Below, piece by piece: positions 44,283 through 53,752 of a stretch of 64,000 nucleotides of DNA. The stretch's first letter is position 1. Each line of letters starts with the position of its first letter. Both the position numbers and the translations under genes were made by a program. A model generated the notes under the pieces. The model was not told the DNA's origin. It saw only the letters and a program-made list of their open reading frames with translations, and did no database searches. The DNA is from a bacterium. Its GTDB lineage: Bacteria; Bacteroidota; Bacteroidia; B-17B0; Aurantibacillaceae. Where the stretch lies: positions 62,001 to 126,000 of the forward strand of contig JAQSCW010000002.1 of NCBI GenBank assembly GCA_029945625.1, written 5' to 3'.

Positions 44283-46334
44283 ATGAACCAATTACAGAAT
44301 TACGCCTACGGCCAATGGCTGGGAGGAACAGAAAAGGGACAAGACCTTTACAATGCTATTACCGGCGAAATAATCGCTTCCGCCAGCAGTAAAGGCATCG
44401 ATTTTGGAAAAATGTGCGCGTATGCCCGAAACTTGGGTGGTCCTGCTCTTCGTAAAATGACCTTTCAAGAAAGAGGTCTCATGTTGAAAGCTCTGGCCGT
44501 GCATTTGTTGGCTAAGAAAGAAGATTTTTATAAAATTAGTGCCGCCACCGGTGCCACTCGAATTGATAGTTGGGTGGATATTGAAGGTGGGATCGGAAAT
44601 TTATTTACATATGCTTCTCTGCGTCGCCAATTTCCGAACGAAACATTTTGCTATGACGGAGAGGTGGCAAAACTCTCCAAAAATAACACCTTCATTGGTC
44701 ATCACATTTGTGTACCCAAAGAAGGAGTAGCCATTCATATCAATGCCTTCAATTTCCCGGTATGGGGCATGCTCGAAAAAGTGGCCGTAAATTGGTTAGC
44801 CGGAATGCCTGCCATCGTAAAGCCGGCAACCGTTACCTCCTTTTTAACGGAGGCGGTGGTAAAAGAAATTGTGGCGAGTAAAATCCTGCCTGAAGGGGCC
44901 CTGCAACTCATCTGCGGAAGTGCCAACGGAATTCTGGATCATGTGATGAATCAGGATGTAGTAACGTTTACAGGCTCTGCCAGCACCGGAAAAATGCTAA
45001 AATCGCATCCCCGTCTTCTTGAAGAATCTGTGCCCTTTAATATGGAAGCCGATTCACTCAACTGCTGTGTATTAGGTACCGATGTGACCACCGACATGCC
45101 TGAGTTCGATATTTTTATTAAAGAAGTGGCACGTGAGATTACCACCAAGGCCGGTCAAAAATGTACCGCCATACGCCGTATCATTGTTCCCGAAAACAGA
45201 ATTGAAGATGTTCATATTGCCTTGGGAAAACGCTTAGCTCAAAACATTATTGGTGACCCGGGTGTGGAAGGGGTGCGTATGGGCTCTTTGGCGGGACTGG
45301 CCCAACTTAAAGAGGTGAAAGAAAAAGTGGAGCAATTGTCAAAAACCCAAAAGATTATCATTGGGGACTTCGAAAAATTCGATGTAAAAGGAGCTGATAA
45401 AAAGAAAGGCGCTTTTATGCCTCCCATTATTTTTCTGAATGAAAAACCATTCAGCAATTTAGATTGTCACAATATTGAAGCGTTTGGACCGGTAAGCACC
45501 TTAATGCCTTATAAAACCATTGAAGACGCTATCGCACTCAGTAAATTAGGGAAGGGCAGTTTGGTAAGCAGCATTGTTACAGCCAACGATAAAATTGCCA
45601 GAGACTTTACCATTGGAGCGGCCTGCATGCATGGACGAATTTTGGTATTGAACCGCGAGTGCGCTAAAGAAAGTACCGGTCACGGTTCCCCTATGCCTTT
45701 GCTGGTTCATGGCGGTCCGGGCCGTGCCGGCGGCGGCGAAGAAATGGGCGGCAAGCGCGGTGTATTTCATTATTTGCAACGTACGGCCCTTCAGGGCTCC
45801 CCTACCACTATTTCTTACATTCTAAATCAGTATCAGGTGGGTGGCAAACAAATTGAAAAAGACATTCATCCTTTCCGTCAGTATTTTGAAGATTTGGAAA
45901 TCGGCGAAACGTTGATTACCGCGAAACACACGGTAACAGAAGCCGATGTGATCAATTTTGCGAATGTAAGCGGTGATCATTTTTACGCGCATACCGACGT
46001 TACCAGTTTGGATGGCACCATCTTTACCGGCCGCGTTGCGCACGGTTATTATATTTTAAGCAAAGCCGCAGGATTATTTGTGAATGCGAAGAAAGGTCCC
46101 GTTTTATTGAATTATGGAATCGACGAATGCCGCTTCACCAAACCTGTGTACATGGGAGCTACCATTGGCGTGAGATTTACCTGTAAAGAGAAGATTTTGC
46201 AGGAAAAGAAGAGTGCCGAGGATCTTGCCAAAGGCATTGTGAAATGGTTGGTGGATGTGTACGACGAAACCGGTGAAACCGTTGCCATAGCTACCATTTT
46301 AACGATGGTGAAACTTAAAAATCAGGATTCGTAA
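44283..46334 (+). CDS. paaZ: Bifunctional oxepin-CoA hydrolase / aldehyde dehydrogenase (PaaZ-type)
   Basis: About 683 residues from ATG 44283, which gives the usual MNQLQNYAYGQWLGG start; an upstream ATG at 44259 adds eight residues. An aldehyde dehydrogenase domain (about 1-520) has HINAFNFPVWGMLEKVAVNWLAGMPAIVKP, FTGSASTGKMLKS, NMEADSLN and the catalytic Cys in GQKCTAIRR (about 293). A MaoC-type hydratase domain (about 535-680) has FANVSGDHFYAHTD and GRVAHGYYILS. In phenylacetate breakdown PaaZ opens the oxepin-CoA ring and oxidises the aldehyde. No other paa gene is in the window, so the partner genes lie elsewhere or it serves another aromatic-CoA route. ridA follows 71 nt later. Confidence 0.92.
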   Translation: MNQLQNYAYGQWLGGTEKGQDLYNAITGEIIASASSKGIDFGKMCAYARNLGGPALRKMTFQERGLMLKALAVHLLAKKEDFYKISAATGATRIDSWVDIEGGIGNLFTYASLRRQFPNETFCYDGEVAKLSKNNTFIGHHICVPKEGVAIHINAFNFPVWGMLEKVAVNWLAGMPAIVKPATVTSFLTEAVVKEIVASKILPEGALQLICGSANGILDHVMNQDVVTFTGSASTGKMLKSHPRLLEESVPFNMEADSLNCCVLGTDVTTDMPEFDIFIKEVAREITTKAGQKCTAIRRIIVPENRIEDVHIALGKRLAQNIIGDPGVEGVRMGSLAGLAQLKEVKEKVEQLSKTQKIIIGDFEKFDVKGADKKKGAFMPPIIFLNEKPFSNLDCHNIEAFGPVSTLMPYKTIEDAIALSKLGKGSLVSSIVTANDKIARDFTIGAACMHGRILVLNRECAKESTGHGSPMPLLVHGGPGRAGGGEEMGGKRGVFHYLQRTALQGSPTTISYILNQYQVGGKQIEKDIHPFRQYFEDLEIGETLITAKHTVTEADVINFANVSGDHFYAHTDVTSLDGTIFTGRVAHGYYILSKAAGLFVNAKKGPVLLNYGIDECRFTKPVYMGATIGVRFTCKEKILQEKKSAEDLAKGIVKWLVDVYDETGETVAIATILTMVKLKNQDS

Positions 46335-46376
46335 AAATTCAGGGATTCTTACAGAAACAGGTTTATAAAACTTTAT

Positions 46377-46384
46377 TATATTTG
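46377..46384 (+). promoter_or_regulatory. -7 box of ridA
   Basis: TATATTTG matches TAnnTTTG, 21 nt before the ATG at 46406. Confidence 0.5.
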
Positions 46385-46405
46385 TTTTTCAAAAAAAGCA
46401 CCACT

Positions 46406-46792
46406 ATGAAAAAGATCATCAATACTCCCAATGCCCCTGCACCTATAGGACCTTACAATCAGGCCATAATTGTAGATAACATCATGTTCATTAGCGGAAC
46501 CATCGCTATGGACCTTCAAAGCAAACAATTGGTAAAAACCACCATTAAGGAAGAAACTAAGATGGTGATGGGTTATATTGGGGCCATTCTGGAAGCGGCC
46601 GGCTGTTCGTTTGATGATGTGGTGAAAAGCACCATCTTTTTGAACGATATGAACAATTTTGTACATGTGAACGAGGTGTATGCTTCCTACTTTAAGGGTG
46701 ATTTTCCGGCAAGAGCCACTATACAAGCGGCAAGACTGCCAAAAGATGCCAATGTTGAAATTAGCATGGAGGCTATTATTTCAAAAACTTAA
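46406..46792 (+). CDS. ridA: RidA-family enamine/imine deaminase
   Basis: 128 residues from ATG 46406. NAPAPIGPYNQAI, FISGTIAMD and FPARATIQAARLPKDANVEI are the RidA blocks; R103 and E118 are the residues that hold the carboxylate and water in active family members. It hydrolyses reactive 2-aminoacrylate-type enamines to ketoacids and protects PLP enzymes. Its place after paaZ may point to an aromatic pathway, but ridA has its own promoter, so the link is weak. The first eight codons of the longer frame lie within the promoter-leader and are excluded. Confidence 0.93.
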   Translation: MKKIINTPNAPAPIGPYNQAIIVDNIMFISGTIAMDLQSKQLVKTTIKEETKMVMGYIGAILEAAGCSFDDVVKSTIFLNDMNNFVHVNEVYASYFKGDFPARATIQAARLPKDANVEISMEAIISKT

Positions 46793-46898
46793 GCGCTTTT
46801 TGTTAAAAATAGGTACAGTTTTAACAAATTTTGTCGAAAAATTTGCTTTTGTGTTTTTATTAACTACTTTTACTATTCACACAAATCCTAAGGCAACT

Positions 46899-47171
46899 AT
46901 GAACATTTTTATCAGTAACATCAGTTTTAAAGTGAGAGAACAGACTCTAAGCGAACTTTTCTCACAATTTGGTGAAGTAACAAGTGTTAGAATCATTAAA
47001 GACAAAGAATCCCGTCGCAGTAAAGGATACGGCTTTGTTGAAATGGCGAATGATGCAGAGGCCACCGCAGCAATTAATGCGCTGAACGGTACCGAACATT
47101 ACGAACGTAACATTGTTGTTGCTGAAGCAAAAGGCAAAAAGGAACCTGCACAGGAGTCCTCGCAAGAATAA
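46899..47171 (+). CDS. RRM-type RNA-binding protein
   Basis: A 90-residue protein that is essentially one RNA recognition motif: RNP2 IFISNI (3-8) and RNP1 KGYGFVEM (42-49), with a short acidic/Lys tail (KGKKEPAQESSQE). Single-RRM proteins of this kind occur in Bacteroidota and cyanobacteria; several are cold-induced or act as global RNA regulators. ATG 46899 is the only start that gives the full beta-1 strand. It has a terminator downstream and its own short intergenic leader of about 106 nt. Confidence 0.93.
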   Translation: MNIFISNISFKVREQTLSELFSQFGEVTSVRIIKDKESRRSKGYGFVEMANDAEATAAINALNGTEHYERNIVVAEAKGKKEPAQESSQE

Positions 47172-47198
47172 AAAAAAGCTTTTTTCTCCTTTTTATGA

Positions 47199-47228
47199 CC
47201 TGGAATTAACATTCCGGGATTTTTTTTG
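47199..47228 (+). terminator. Intrinsic terminator after the RRM gene
   Basis: CCTGGAAT pairs with ATTCCGGG (one G-T wobble) around TAAC, followed by eight T. Confidence 0.8.
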
Positions 47229-47280
47229 CTCCCCTTGATATTTAGTCAATATCTTTCTTTCAGCATTGCCCGCTCTCTTT

Positions 47281-47288
47281 TATCTTTG
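47281..47288 (+). promoter_or_regulatory. -7 box of carB
   Basis: TATCTTTG matches TAnnTTTG and ends 26 nt before the carB ATG. No perfect -33 TTTG is present. Confidence 0.5.
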
Positions 47289-47314
47289 CACGATTTCAAA
47301 ATATATTCTGCACG

Positions 47315-50131
47315 ATGCCAAAAGACAAATCCATAAAATCGGTGTTAATAATAGGTTCCGGCCCCATTGTAATAGGCCAGGCCTGCGAATTTGATTATTC
47401 CGGCTCACAATCGGCAAGAAGTTTACGTGAAGAAGGGATTGAGGTAACTCTTATCAACTCAAATCCGGCTACTATCATGACCGACAAGGTCACAGCCGAT
47501 CATATTTACTTATTGCCATTGGAGGTAAAGTCCATTGTTAAAATTCTTGAAGAACGTCACATCGATGCGGTTTTACCCACCATGGGAGGTCAAACTGCTC
47601 TCAACCTTGCCCTAAAATGTGAGGATATGGGGATCTGGCAAAAGTACCATGTGAAAATGATTGGTGTAGATATTGATGCCATCAAGGTGACCGAAGACCG
47701 TGATTTGTTCAGAATTCGGATGAATGAAATTGGAGTAGCCATGGCACCGAGTAAAATTGCCAAGTCTTTTCTGGAAGGTAAAAGCATTGCTCAAGATTTT
47801 GGTTTCCCCTTGGTAATTCGCCCTTCCTTCACCCTAGGTGGCAGCGGCGGATCGGTAGTGTATGAAAAAGAGAATTTCGACAGTTTGTTGAATCGCGGAC
47901 TCCAGACCTCCCCTATTCATGAAGTATTGATTGATAAAGCAGTACTGGGATGGAAAGAATACGAATTAGAATTATTAAGAGACCAGAACGACAACGTAGC
48001 CATCATTTGTTCGATTGAGAACTTCGATCCCATGGGTGTGCACACAGGTGACAGTATTACCGTGGCGCCGGCCATGACCTTGAGCGATAGCACCTATCAG
48101 AAAATGCGTACCATGGCCATCAAAATGATGCGTAGTATTGGAAACTTTTCGGGAGGATGTAATGTACAGTTTGCCGTCAGCAACGACGAAAAAGAAGAAA
48201 TCATCGCCATCGAAATTAACCCGCGTGTGTCGCGCTCGTCGGCTCTGGCCAGCAAAGCCACCGGGTATCCCATTGCCCGCATTGCCAGCAAACTGGCTAT
48301 AGGGTACCAACTCGATGAATTATTGAACGATATTACCAAATCCACTTCAGCATATTTTGAACCCACGCTGGATTATGTGATTGTAAAAATTCCGCGTTGG
48401 AACTTTGATAAATTTAAAGGTTGTAACCGTGAGTTAGGATTTCAAATGAAGTCGGTTGGCGAAGTAATGGCCATTGGCAGAAGCTTCCAGGAAGCGCTTC
48501 AAAAGGCATGTCAAAGTCTCGAGATCAAACGAAATGGCTTGGGTGCCGACGGCAAAGAAATTACCGATCAGGCAGAATTACTGAGAGCTTTGGAGCGTCC
48601 GAGTTGGAACCGCTTGTTTATGATTTACGATGCTCTGAAACTGGGAATCTCTATCAAAACAATTCAAAAGTTAACACGAATCGATATGTGGTTTTTGCAG
48701 CAGATCGAAGAAATGATTGCTTTGGAAGATGAGATTGAGAAATACGACCTCAATAATCTTAGCAAAGATCTTCTCTACGAAGCCAAACAAAAGGGCTATG
48801 CCGACCGGCAGATTGCGCACCTCTTGAGATGCAAAGAAAGCGAAGTGTACACCAAACGTGAAAAAATGGGAATCAAGCGCGTGTATAAATTGGTAGATAC
48901 CTGCGCTGCTGAATTTGAAGCAAAAACTCCTTATTACTATTCAACATTTGAAGTTGAAAATGAGAGTATTTCAAGTAACCGTAAAAAAGTAGTGATCCTT
49001 GGTAGCGGACCCAATCGTATTGGTCAGGGTATTGAATTTGATTACAGTTGTGTGCATGGTGTGCTGGCAGCCAAAGAGTGTGGGTATGAAACGATTATGA
49101 TCAACTGTAATCCCGAGACCGTTAGTACCGATTTCAGCACAGCTGATAAACTTTATTTTGAACCCGTTTTTTGGGAACATATTTACGACATCATTCAGCA
49201 TGAAAAACCCGAAGGAGTAATTGTTCAATTGGGCGGACAAACCGCTCTGAAACTAGCTGAGAAGCTCGATCGGTATGGTATTAAAATTATTGGAACAGAT
49301 TTTAAGTCCCTTGATCTTGCTGAAGACCGGGGCAGTTTTTCAAGTCTGTTAAAAGATAACAACATCCCCTACCCCGAATTTGGTGTGATTGAGGACGCAG
49401 AAGAAGCGGTGACTTTATCCAAACGTTTGGGGTTTCCTCTCCTTGTTCGTCCCAGTTATGTACTTGGTGGACAAAGCATGAAGATTGTGATCAACGAACA
49501 GGAGCTCGAACAACACGTGGTGAAACTGTTGAATGACCTTCCTGATAATAAAGTATTACTTGACCACTTTTTGCAAGGTGCCATTGAAGCCGAGGCCGAT
49601 GCAATTTGCGATGGAACCGATGTGTATATCATTGGCATTATGGAGCACATTGAACCGGCGGGAATTCATAGTGGAGACAGTTATGCCGTTCTTCCTCCCT
49701 TTGATCTTTCGGCCGATGTAATCCGCCAAATTAAAGAACATACTAAAGTTATTGCATTGGCCTTGCACACAGTAGGTTTGTTAAACATACAATTTGCTGT
49801 AAAAGATGGTAAAGTGTACATTATTGAAGCAAACCCGCGCGCCTCACGCACAGTGCCATTTATCGCGAAGGCTTATGACGAGCCTTATGTGAATTATGCC
49901 ACTAAAGTAATGTTGGGAGAGAAGAAAGTGAAAGACTTTAAGTTTAAACCTAAGAAAATAGGTTACGCGATCAAAATCCCGGTGTTCAGTTATGAGAAGT
50001 TTCCCGAGATCCAAAAGGAATTAGGGCCTGAAATGAAAAGTACAGGTGAAGCTATTTATTTCATTGATGATCTGCACGATGAATATTTTCAGAATGTGTA
50101 CAGTGAACGAAATTTATATTTGAGTAAATAA
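47315..50131 (+). CDS. carB: Carbamoyl-phosphate synthase large chain, without C-terminal regulatory domain
   Basis: The 938-residue protein has the two homologous synthetase halves: carboxyphosphate domain (about 1-400; VLIIGSGPIVIGQACEFDYSG, LVIRPSFTLGGSGG), oligomerisation domain (about 400-550), and carbamoyl-phosphate domain (about 555-935; VVILGSGPNRIGQGIEFDYSCVH, LLVRPSYVLGGQSM). It makes carbamoyl phosphate for pyrimidines and arginine with the CarA glutaminase, which is not nearby. It stops where the MGS-like allosteric domain (about 130 residues in Escherichia coli) would begin, so UMP/ornithine control of that type is absent. This shorter length seems usual for Bacteroidota. A terminator follows at once. 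Confidence 0.95.
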   Translation: MPKDKSIKSVLIIGSGPIVIGQACEFDYSGSQSARSLREEGIEVTLINSNPATIMTDKVTADHIYLLPLEVKSIVKILEERHIDAVLPTMGGQTALNLALKCEDMGIWQKYHVKMIGVDIDAIKVTEDRDLFRIRMNEIGVAMAPSKIAKSFLEGKSIAQDFGFPLVIRPSFTLGGSGGSVVYEKENFDSLLNRGLQTSPIHEVLIDKAVLGWKEYELELLRDQNDNVAIICSIENFDPMGVHTGDSITVAPAMTLSDSTYQKMRTMAIKMMRSIGNFSGGCNVQFAVSNDEKEEIIAIEINPRVSRSSALASKATGYPIARIASKLAIGYQLDELLNDITKSTSAYFEPTLDYVIVKIPRWNFDKFKGCNRELGFQMKSVGEVMAIGRSFQEALQKACQSLEIKRNGLGADGKEITDQAELLRALERPSWNRLFMIYDALKLGISIKTIQKLTRIDMWFLQQIEEMIALEDEIEKYDLNNLSKDLLYEAKQKGYADRQIAHLLRCKESEVYTKREKMGIKRVYKLVDTCAAEFEAKTPYYYSTFEVENESISSNRKKVVILGSGPNRIGQGIEFDYSCVHGVLAAKECGYETIMINCNPETVSTDFSTADKLYFEPVFWEHIYDIIQHEKPEGVIVQLGGQTALKLAEKLDRYGIKIIGTDFKSLDLAEDRGSFSSLLKDNNIPYPEFGVIEDAEEAVTLSKRLGFPLLVRPSYVLGGQSMKIVINEQELEQHVVKLLNDLPDNKVLLDHFLQGAIEAEADAICDGTDVYIIGIMEHIEPAGIHSGDSYAVLPPFDLSADVIRQIKEHTKVIALALHTVGLLNIQFAVKDGKVYIIEANPRASRTVPFIAKAYDEPYVNYATKVMLGEKKVKDFKFKPKKIGYAIKIPVFSYEKFPEIQKELGPEMKSTGEAIYFIDDLHDEYFQNVYSERNLYLSK

Positions 50132-50150
50132 AATTATTCTTTTAATCAAA

Positions 50151-50188
50151 ATAAAGGACCCATCGTGCTAAAATGATGGGTCCTTTTT
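50151..50188. terminator. Bidirectional terminator between carB and the T9SS gene
   Basis: AAAGGACCCATC (50153-50164) pairs with GATGGGTCCTTT (50174-50185), T-run after. The genes on each side converge. Confidence 0.88.
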
Positions 50189-50202
50189 AATTGGAAGTAA
50201 TT

Positions 50203-53200
50203 CTATCTCGTAATTGTTATAGTTCCACTCTTCTTATAATCAATTCCATCCTTGCCACTGGCTACCAATGTGTAATAGTAAACACCATCTGCTACCTCTA
50301 TTCCTTTTTGATTTTTGCCATCCCAAACCACATTTCCCGATTGACTGCTTACTTCAAATACTATTTGTCCCCAGCGATCAAGCACCTGCATGGAGATCTC
50401 CGCTATGTTAGCTGCCTTAATAAAATACTCATCATTTACACCGTCATTATTTGGTGTAAAAATGTTTGGTATTTCCAGTTCAGATGGTATTTCTACCAGA
50501 ATCGTCTTTACGATTGTATCCATGCAGGGACCTTTATAAGAAAACATGGTAACGCTGTAAGTTCCAGCAAATTTATAGGTGGTGGAGGGCGAAATATGTG
50601 CTCCGGCAGTAAGTGAGGATGTGCCGTTGCCAAAGCTCCAGGCCGAACTAATGCTGCCATTTCCAACACTCGTGCGAGAGTCATTCGAAAAAGCGATGGT
50701 AAGCGGCGCAAAACCTTGCAGTTTTTCAGGAGTAAACCCTGCCTGAAGAGTGCCATTCACCACAAATACCAGCCCCGAACTGCTGCAGCCATTGAGGGTA
50801 TTAGTTACTAAAACCTGATATTCTCCCGGTTCATTTACCAATGCCACTTTGTTATCAGCTCCTGTGATACTCGCCCCCGGAACCGCAAACCATTGATAGG
50901 TTAAGGCATTTGTGGGACTAGTAATAATAGGTGTTATTGAGGCACTCGATGCGCCGCAATCGATAATAAAATTTGCGGGTTTTACCGGATTGTTCACCAC
51001 CGGATAATCGCGATCATCTGCAATCGCTATAACGGTCTTGGAAGTACAGCCGTTGTTAAGGTCGAGTACAGTTAAAGTAAATTCTCCAACCATATAGGCA
51101 AGATAGGTTGATACATTACTAAAAGTAACTTGAGGATTTGGTCCCTGCCATACTGCTCCAATTACCGGCAAGAAACTCGGAAACATAGAATTTGCCGGAA
51201 TGCCGGTGCTGCTGCTGTTGGTGAGGGTGAGGGTGGGTGTTTTGCAAGAGATGGCTGAAACTCCTCCGTTGGTTATTTTGGCATTGGGAAGATACTTGTT
51301 TTGATAAATAGGCACCACTGTGGTATTAAAACAAGTGCTGCTCTTGTCGGTAACCGTTAAGGTGTAATTTGCGACGAGGGTCGCTGTTGGAGCGAGTGTG
51401 CCGTTTGCGACCACCAGTGTACTGCCAGGTTGATTGCCCGGTATTCCGGGAAAGGTCCAGTTGTAATTGATATTTTGAGTTGAACTCACTCCCTGCAGGG
51501 TGACCTGTGGTGTGGCACAATCCAACACATTTCGAGGTACAATTACTGAATCAATAGCGGGAGCAAAAGTATTTGACAAGATCGAAAATGGAAGTTTAGA
51601 TTCGCACATCGTGGTATTGTCGCGTGTCACCACCGTCCAGGTCCCCGGAACGTTTACGGTATAGGTACTGCCTGCACCTGGCGTGTAAACTGTAGATGTG
51701 GGCGGCCCAAGTAATGTATACGAAATGGGTCCACCTGGTACAGGCGTGGTTGCACCATTAATAATACTAATATTGGCCACACTTCTGGTACCACAGCCCA
51801 GTGAAAAATTCTGCGCACTCACTACGCTGAAAGTGGGAAATCCCACGTTTGAAAAAACCGTGAATTGTTTGCAGGTGCTGCACCCATTATCATTATTTAC
51901 CAAACAATGTGTATAGGTGCCGGGGCCTCCAGCCACATAGGTCATAGTACCCGTTGTGGCACTTAAAGTGGTACCCAGAGGCGACATAATTTGATGGGTA
52001 ATGTTTACAGTGGGTGACAAAGCGGTGGCATTCACCAGTGCAATAGAACTAATGCTGCATGTAATATTTTGAAAGGATGGGGTGATTGCCGACAAAGGGG
52101 ATACTGTGTTAACGCCAATAGAAATTGTTCGGGTTACAGAACAATTTGTTACTGGGTCGAGACTTGCAACCACATAGTTGCCGGGGTTTACGATGCCTAC
52201 CGCGTTGGATGCAAAGGTGGCACTTGGACTCGACCAAAAATAACTAATGCTGCCAAACGTATAATTAGTCATGGCTGCAACATTAATGGTAGGTGTAGCG
52301 CAAGTAATGCTGTTTGAACCGCTTGAATTTACAAGTGTAAAAGTTGGGAGTGGTGGAAATGGATCGATGCTGAACGTAGAAACAGATACACAGCCATCGG
52401 GAAACGATGCGGTAAAACTCGCCGGCCCAAAATAGGTATAACTCGCAACCGTGCTGTTACCATTAATGGATAATGGTAAAGGCGACCACACAATGCTGGT
52501 AGGTGTACCTGAAGAACCGGGATTCGAAAAACCGGCAATGGCGGCTGTATTTGTACAGTTTGTTTGAAGCACAGTTGCCGTTAATACGGGCACTGAATTG
52601 GTAGTAACGCATACAATGGCAGAGTTAAGTGTACTCGTGCAGGAGGAAACAATGGCCTGAAAACAGGTATTCCCAAAAAGAGGTGGTGATATTATGGTTG
52701 GAGAAACAGCACCTGTCAAATTAGTCCATGGTCCGCTATTGGAAGGACCCGATTGCCATTGTACATTGCCTACTACGTTTGGAAGGGAAATTACGCTTGT
52801 TTTCCCCACACAAATAGTAGCAGGAGCCACTTGTGCCGGGCCAAATGTTGGCGGTGCCGTGTTGAGGCTAAGTGTAATTGTTTTGGCCACTGTCCAACAG
52901 CCCAATTTACCGCCATTTACTGTGCAGGTATAAATGATGTTTGCCGATGGGGATGCAATGGTGCTGGCAGTATTGGTGCTACTCAAGCTAGTTAAGGGTG
53001 TCCATGCATACGAGAAAAAAGAGGGGTCACCACAATCATTTAAGAGCGAAGCGCTGAGCGTGGAGGTTTGCGGAGGGCAAACGATCACAGAGGTGCCGCT
53101 TAAATTTAAGGTAGGCTGCACAAATACCCCGGGAGTTGTAATTGTATAGGTTTGTGTCCATCCGCTAAAGGTAGAAGGAGGATATACTTCTCTTGCCCTG

Positions 53201-53529
53201 TAAATATAGGTTGTGCCTGGACAAAGGGACGACAAACTAATTGTTTGGGTGGGAAAGGGCATTGGAGTCATAGTTTTATTCATGGCAGGGCTCTGAAAAA
53301 ATGGTGCCACTCCAGTAAAACTGGAGGTAAGGCATGCTATTTCCACTTGCATGTAGTACCCGTTGCATTGATATGTCGTATTACTTTGCCAATTAAAAAC
53401 GATCGTGTTTCCTACAAAGGTCTGGCTTAATAATGTTGGAATAACCAAGGGCGAACATGCTTTTGAGATTGTCGGAATACATAGAACGACAGAAAAGGTG
53501 AAGGCTTGCAGAAAGTGGTATAATCTCAT
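50203..53529 (-). CDS. T9SS cargo protein, type B (gliding-motility-type) sorting domain, modular Cys-repeat family (III)
   Basis: 1108 residues. Signal peptide (RLYHFLQAFTFSVVLCIPTISKA), an N-terminal fibronectin-like part (about 30-130), two Ig-like domains (about 130-370), then the shared module block: NSSGSNSITCATPTINVAA; SVVSAQNFSLGCGTRSV with PGGPISYTLLGPP; VLDCATPQVTLQGVSSTQN with YNWTFPGIPG; GGVSAISCKTPTLTLTNSS; YPVVNNPVKPANFIIDCG. A PKD-like domain (GFAPLTIAFSND) precedes the type B sorting domain: IPNIFTPNNDGVNDEYF ... RWGQIVFEV ... WDGKNQKGIEVADGVYYYTL. Type B domains are translocated by T9SS and may stay cell-attached. Function is probably adhesive, by architecture only. Confidence 0.9.
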   Translation of the reverse strand: MRLYHFLQAFTFSVVLCIPTISKACSPLVIPTLLSQTFVGNTIVFNWQSNTTYQCNGYYMQVEIACLTSSFTGVAPFFQSPAMNKTMTPMPFPTQTISLSSLCPGTTYIYRAREVYPPSTFSGWTQTYTITTPGVFVQPTLNLSGTSVIVCPPQTSTLSASLLNDCGDPSFFSYAWTPLTSLSSTNTASTIASPSANIIYTCTVNGGKLGCWTVAKTITLSLNTAPPTFGPAQVAPATICVGKTSVISLPNVVGNVQWQSGPSNSGPWTNLTGAVSPTIISPPLFGNTCFQAIVSSCTSTLNSAIVCVTTNSVPVLTATVLQTNCTNTAAIAGFSNPGSSGTPTSIVWSPLPLSINGNSTVASYTYFGPASFTASFPDGCVSVSTFSIDPFPPLPTFTLVNSSGSNSITCATPTINVAAMTNYTFGSISYFWSSPSATFASNAVGIVNPGNYVVASLDPVTNCSVTRTISIGVNTVSPLSAITPSFQNITCSISSIALVNATALSPTVNITHQIMSPLGTTLSATTGTMTYVAGGPGTYTHCLVNNDNGCSTCKQFTVFSNVGFPTFSVVSAQNFSLGCGTRSVANISIINGATTPVPGGPISYTLLGPPTSTVYTPGAGSTYTVNVPGTWTVVTRDNTTMCESKLPFSILSNTFAPAIDSVIVPRNVLDCATPQVTLQGVSSTQNINYNWTFPGIPGNQPGSTLVVANGTLAPTATLVANYTLTVTDKSSTCFNTTVVPIYQNKYLPNAKITNGGVSAISCKTPTLTLTNSSSTGIPANSMFPSFLPVIGAVWQGPNPQVTFSNVSTYLAYMVGEFTLTVLDLNNGCTSKTVIAIADDRDYPVVNNPVKPANFIIDCGASSASITPIITSPTNALTYQWFAVPGASITGADNKVALVNEPGEYQVLVTNTLNGCSSSGLVFVVNGTLQAGFTPEKLQGFAPLTIAFSNDSRTSVGNGSISSAWSFGNGTSSLTAGAHISPSTTYKFAGTYSVTMFSYKGPCMDTIVKTILVEIPSELEIPNIFTPNNDGVNDEYFIKAANIAEISMQVLDRWGQIVFEVSSQSGNVVWDGKNQKGIEVADGVYYYTLVASGKDGIDYKKSGTITITR

Positions 53530-53698
53530 CTGTAAATGGTGTTAGTGTTGATCGTGTTTTAGTTAACGAGTTTAGTTGACTTAAGTCATGACCTATTGGA
53601 ACCTCGCCTACAAAGCGGATCATTCAACAGTCATGGAATTAGTTTTCCGTCTTTATAAATATACCAAAAAAAAATTGAGAACTTGTTCCTTATTGGGC

Positions 53699-53730
53699 AA
53701 AAAAAAAGACCCGGGTTTTACACCGGATCT
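53699..53730 (-). terminator. Intrinsic terminator of the 53.8-57.6 kb gene
   Basis: On the minus strand AGATCCGG pairs with CCGGGTCT (one mismatch), followed by seven or more T. Confidence 0.75.
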
Positions 53731-53752
53731 CTTTTAAATTGATCTGTATTAT

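Noticed and set aside
46680-47171. 163-codon frame joining the end of ridA to the RRM protein
   Set aside because: Its N-terminal half is ridA read in another frame; the real RRM protein begins at 46899 with a complete beta-1 strand.
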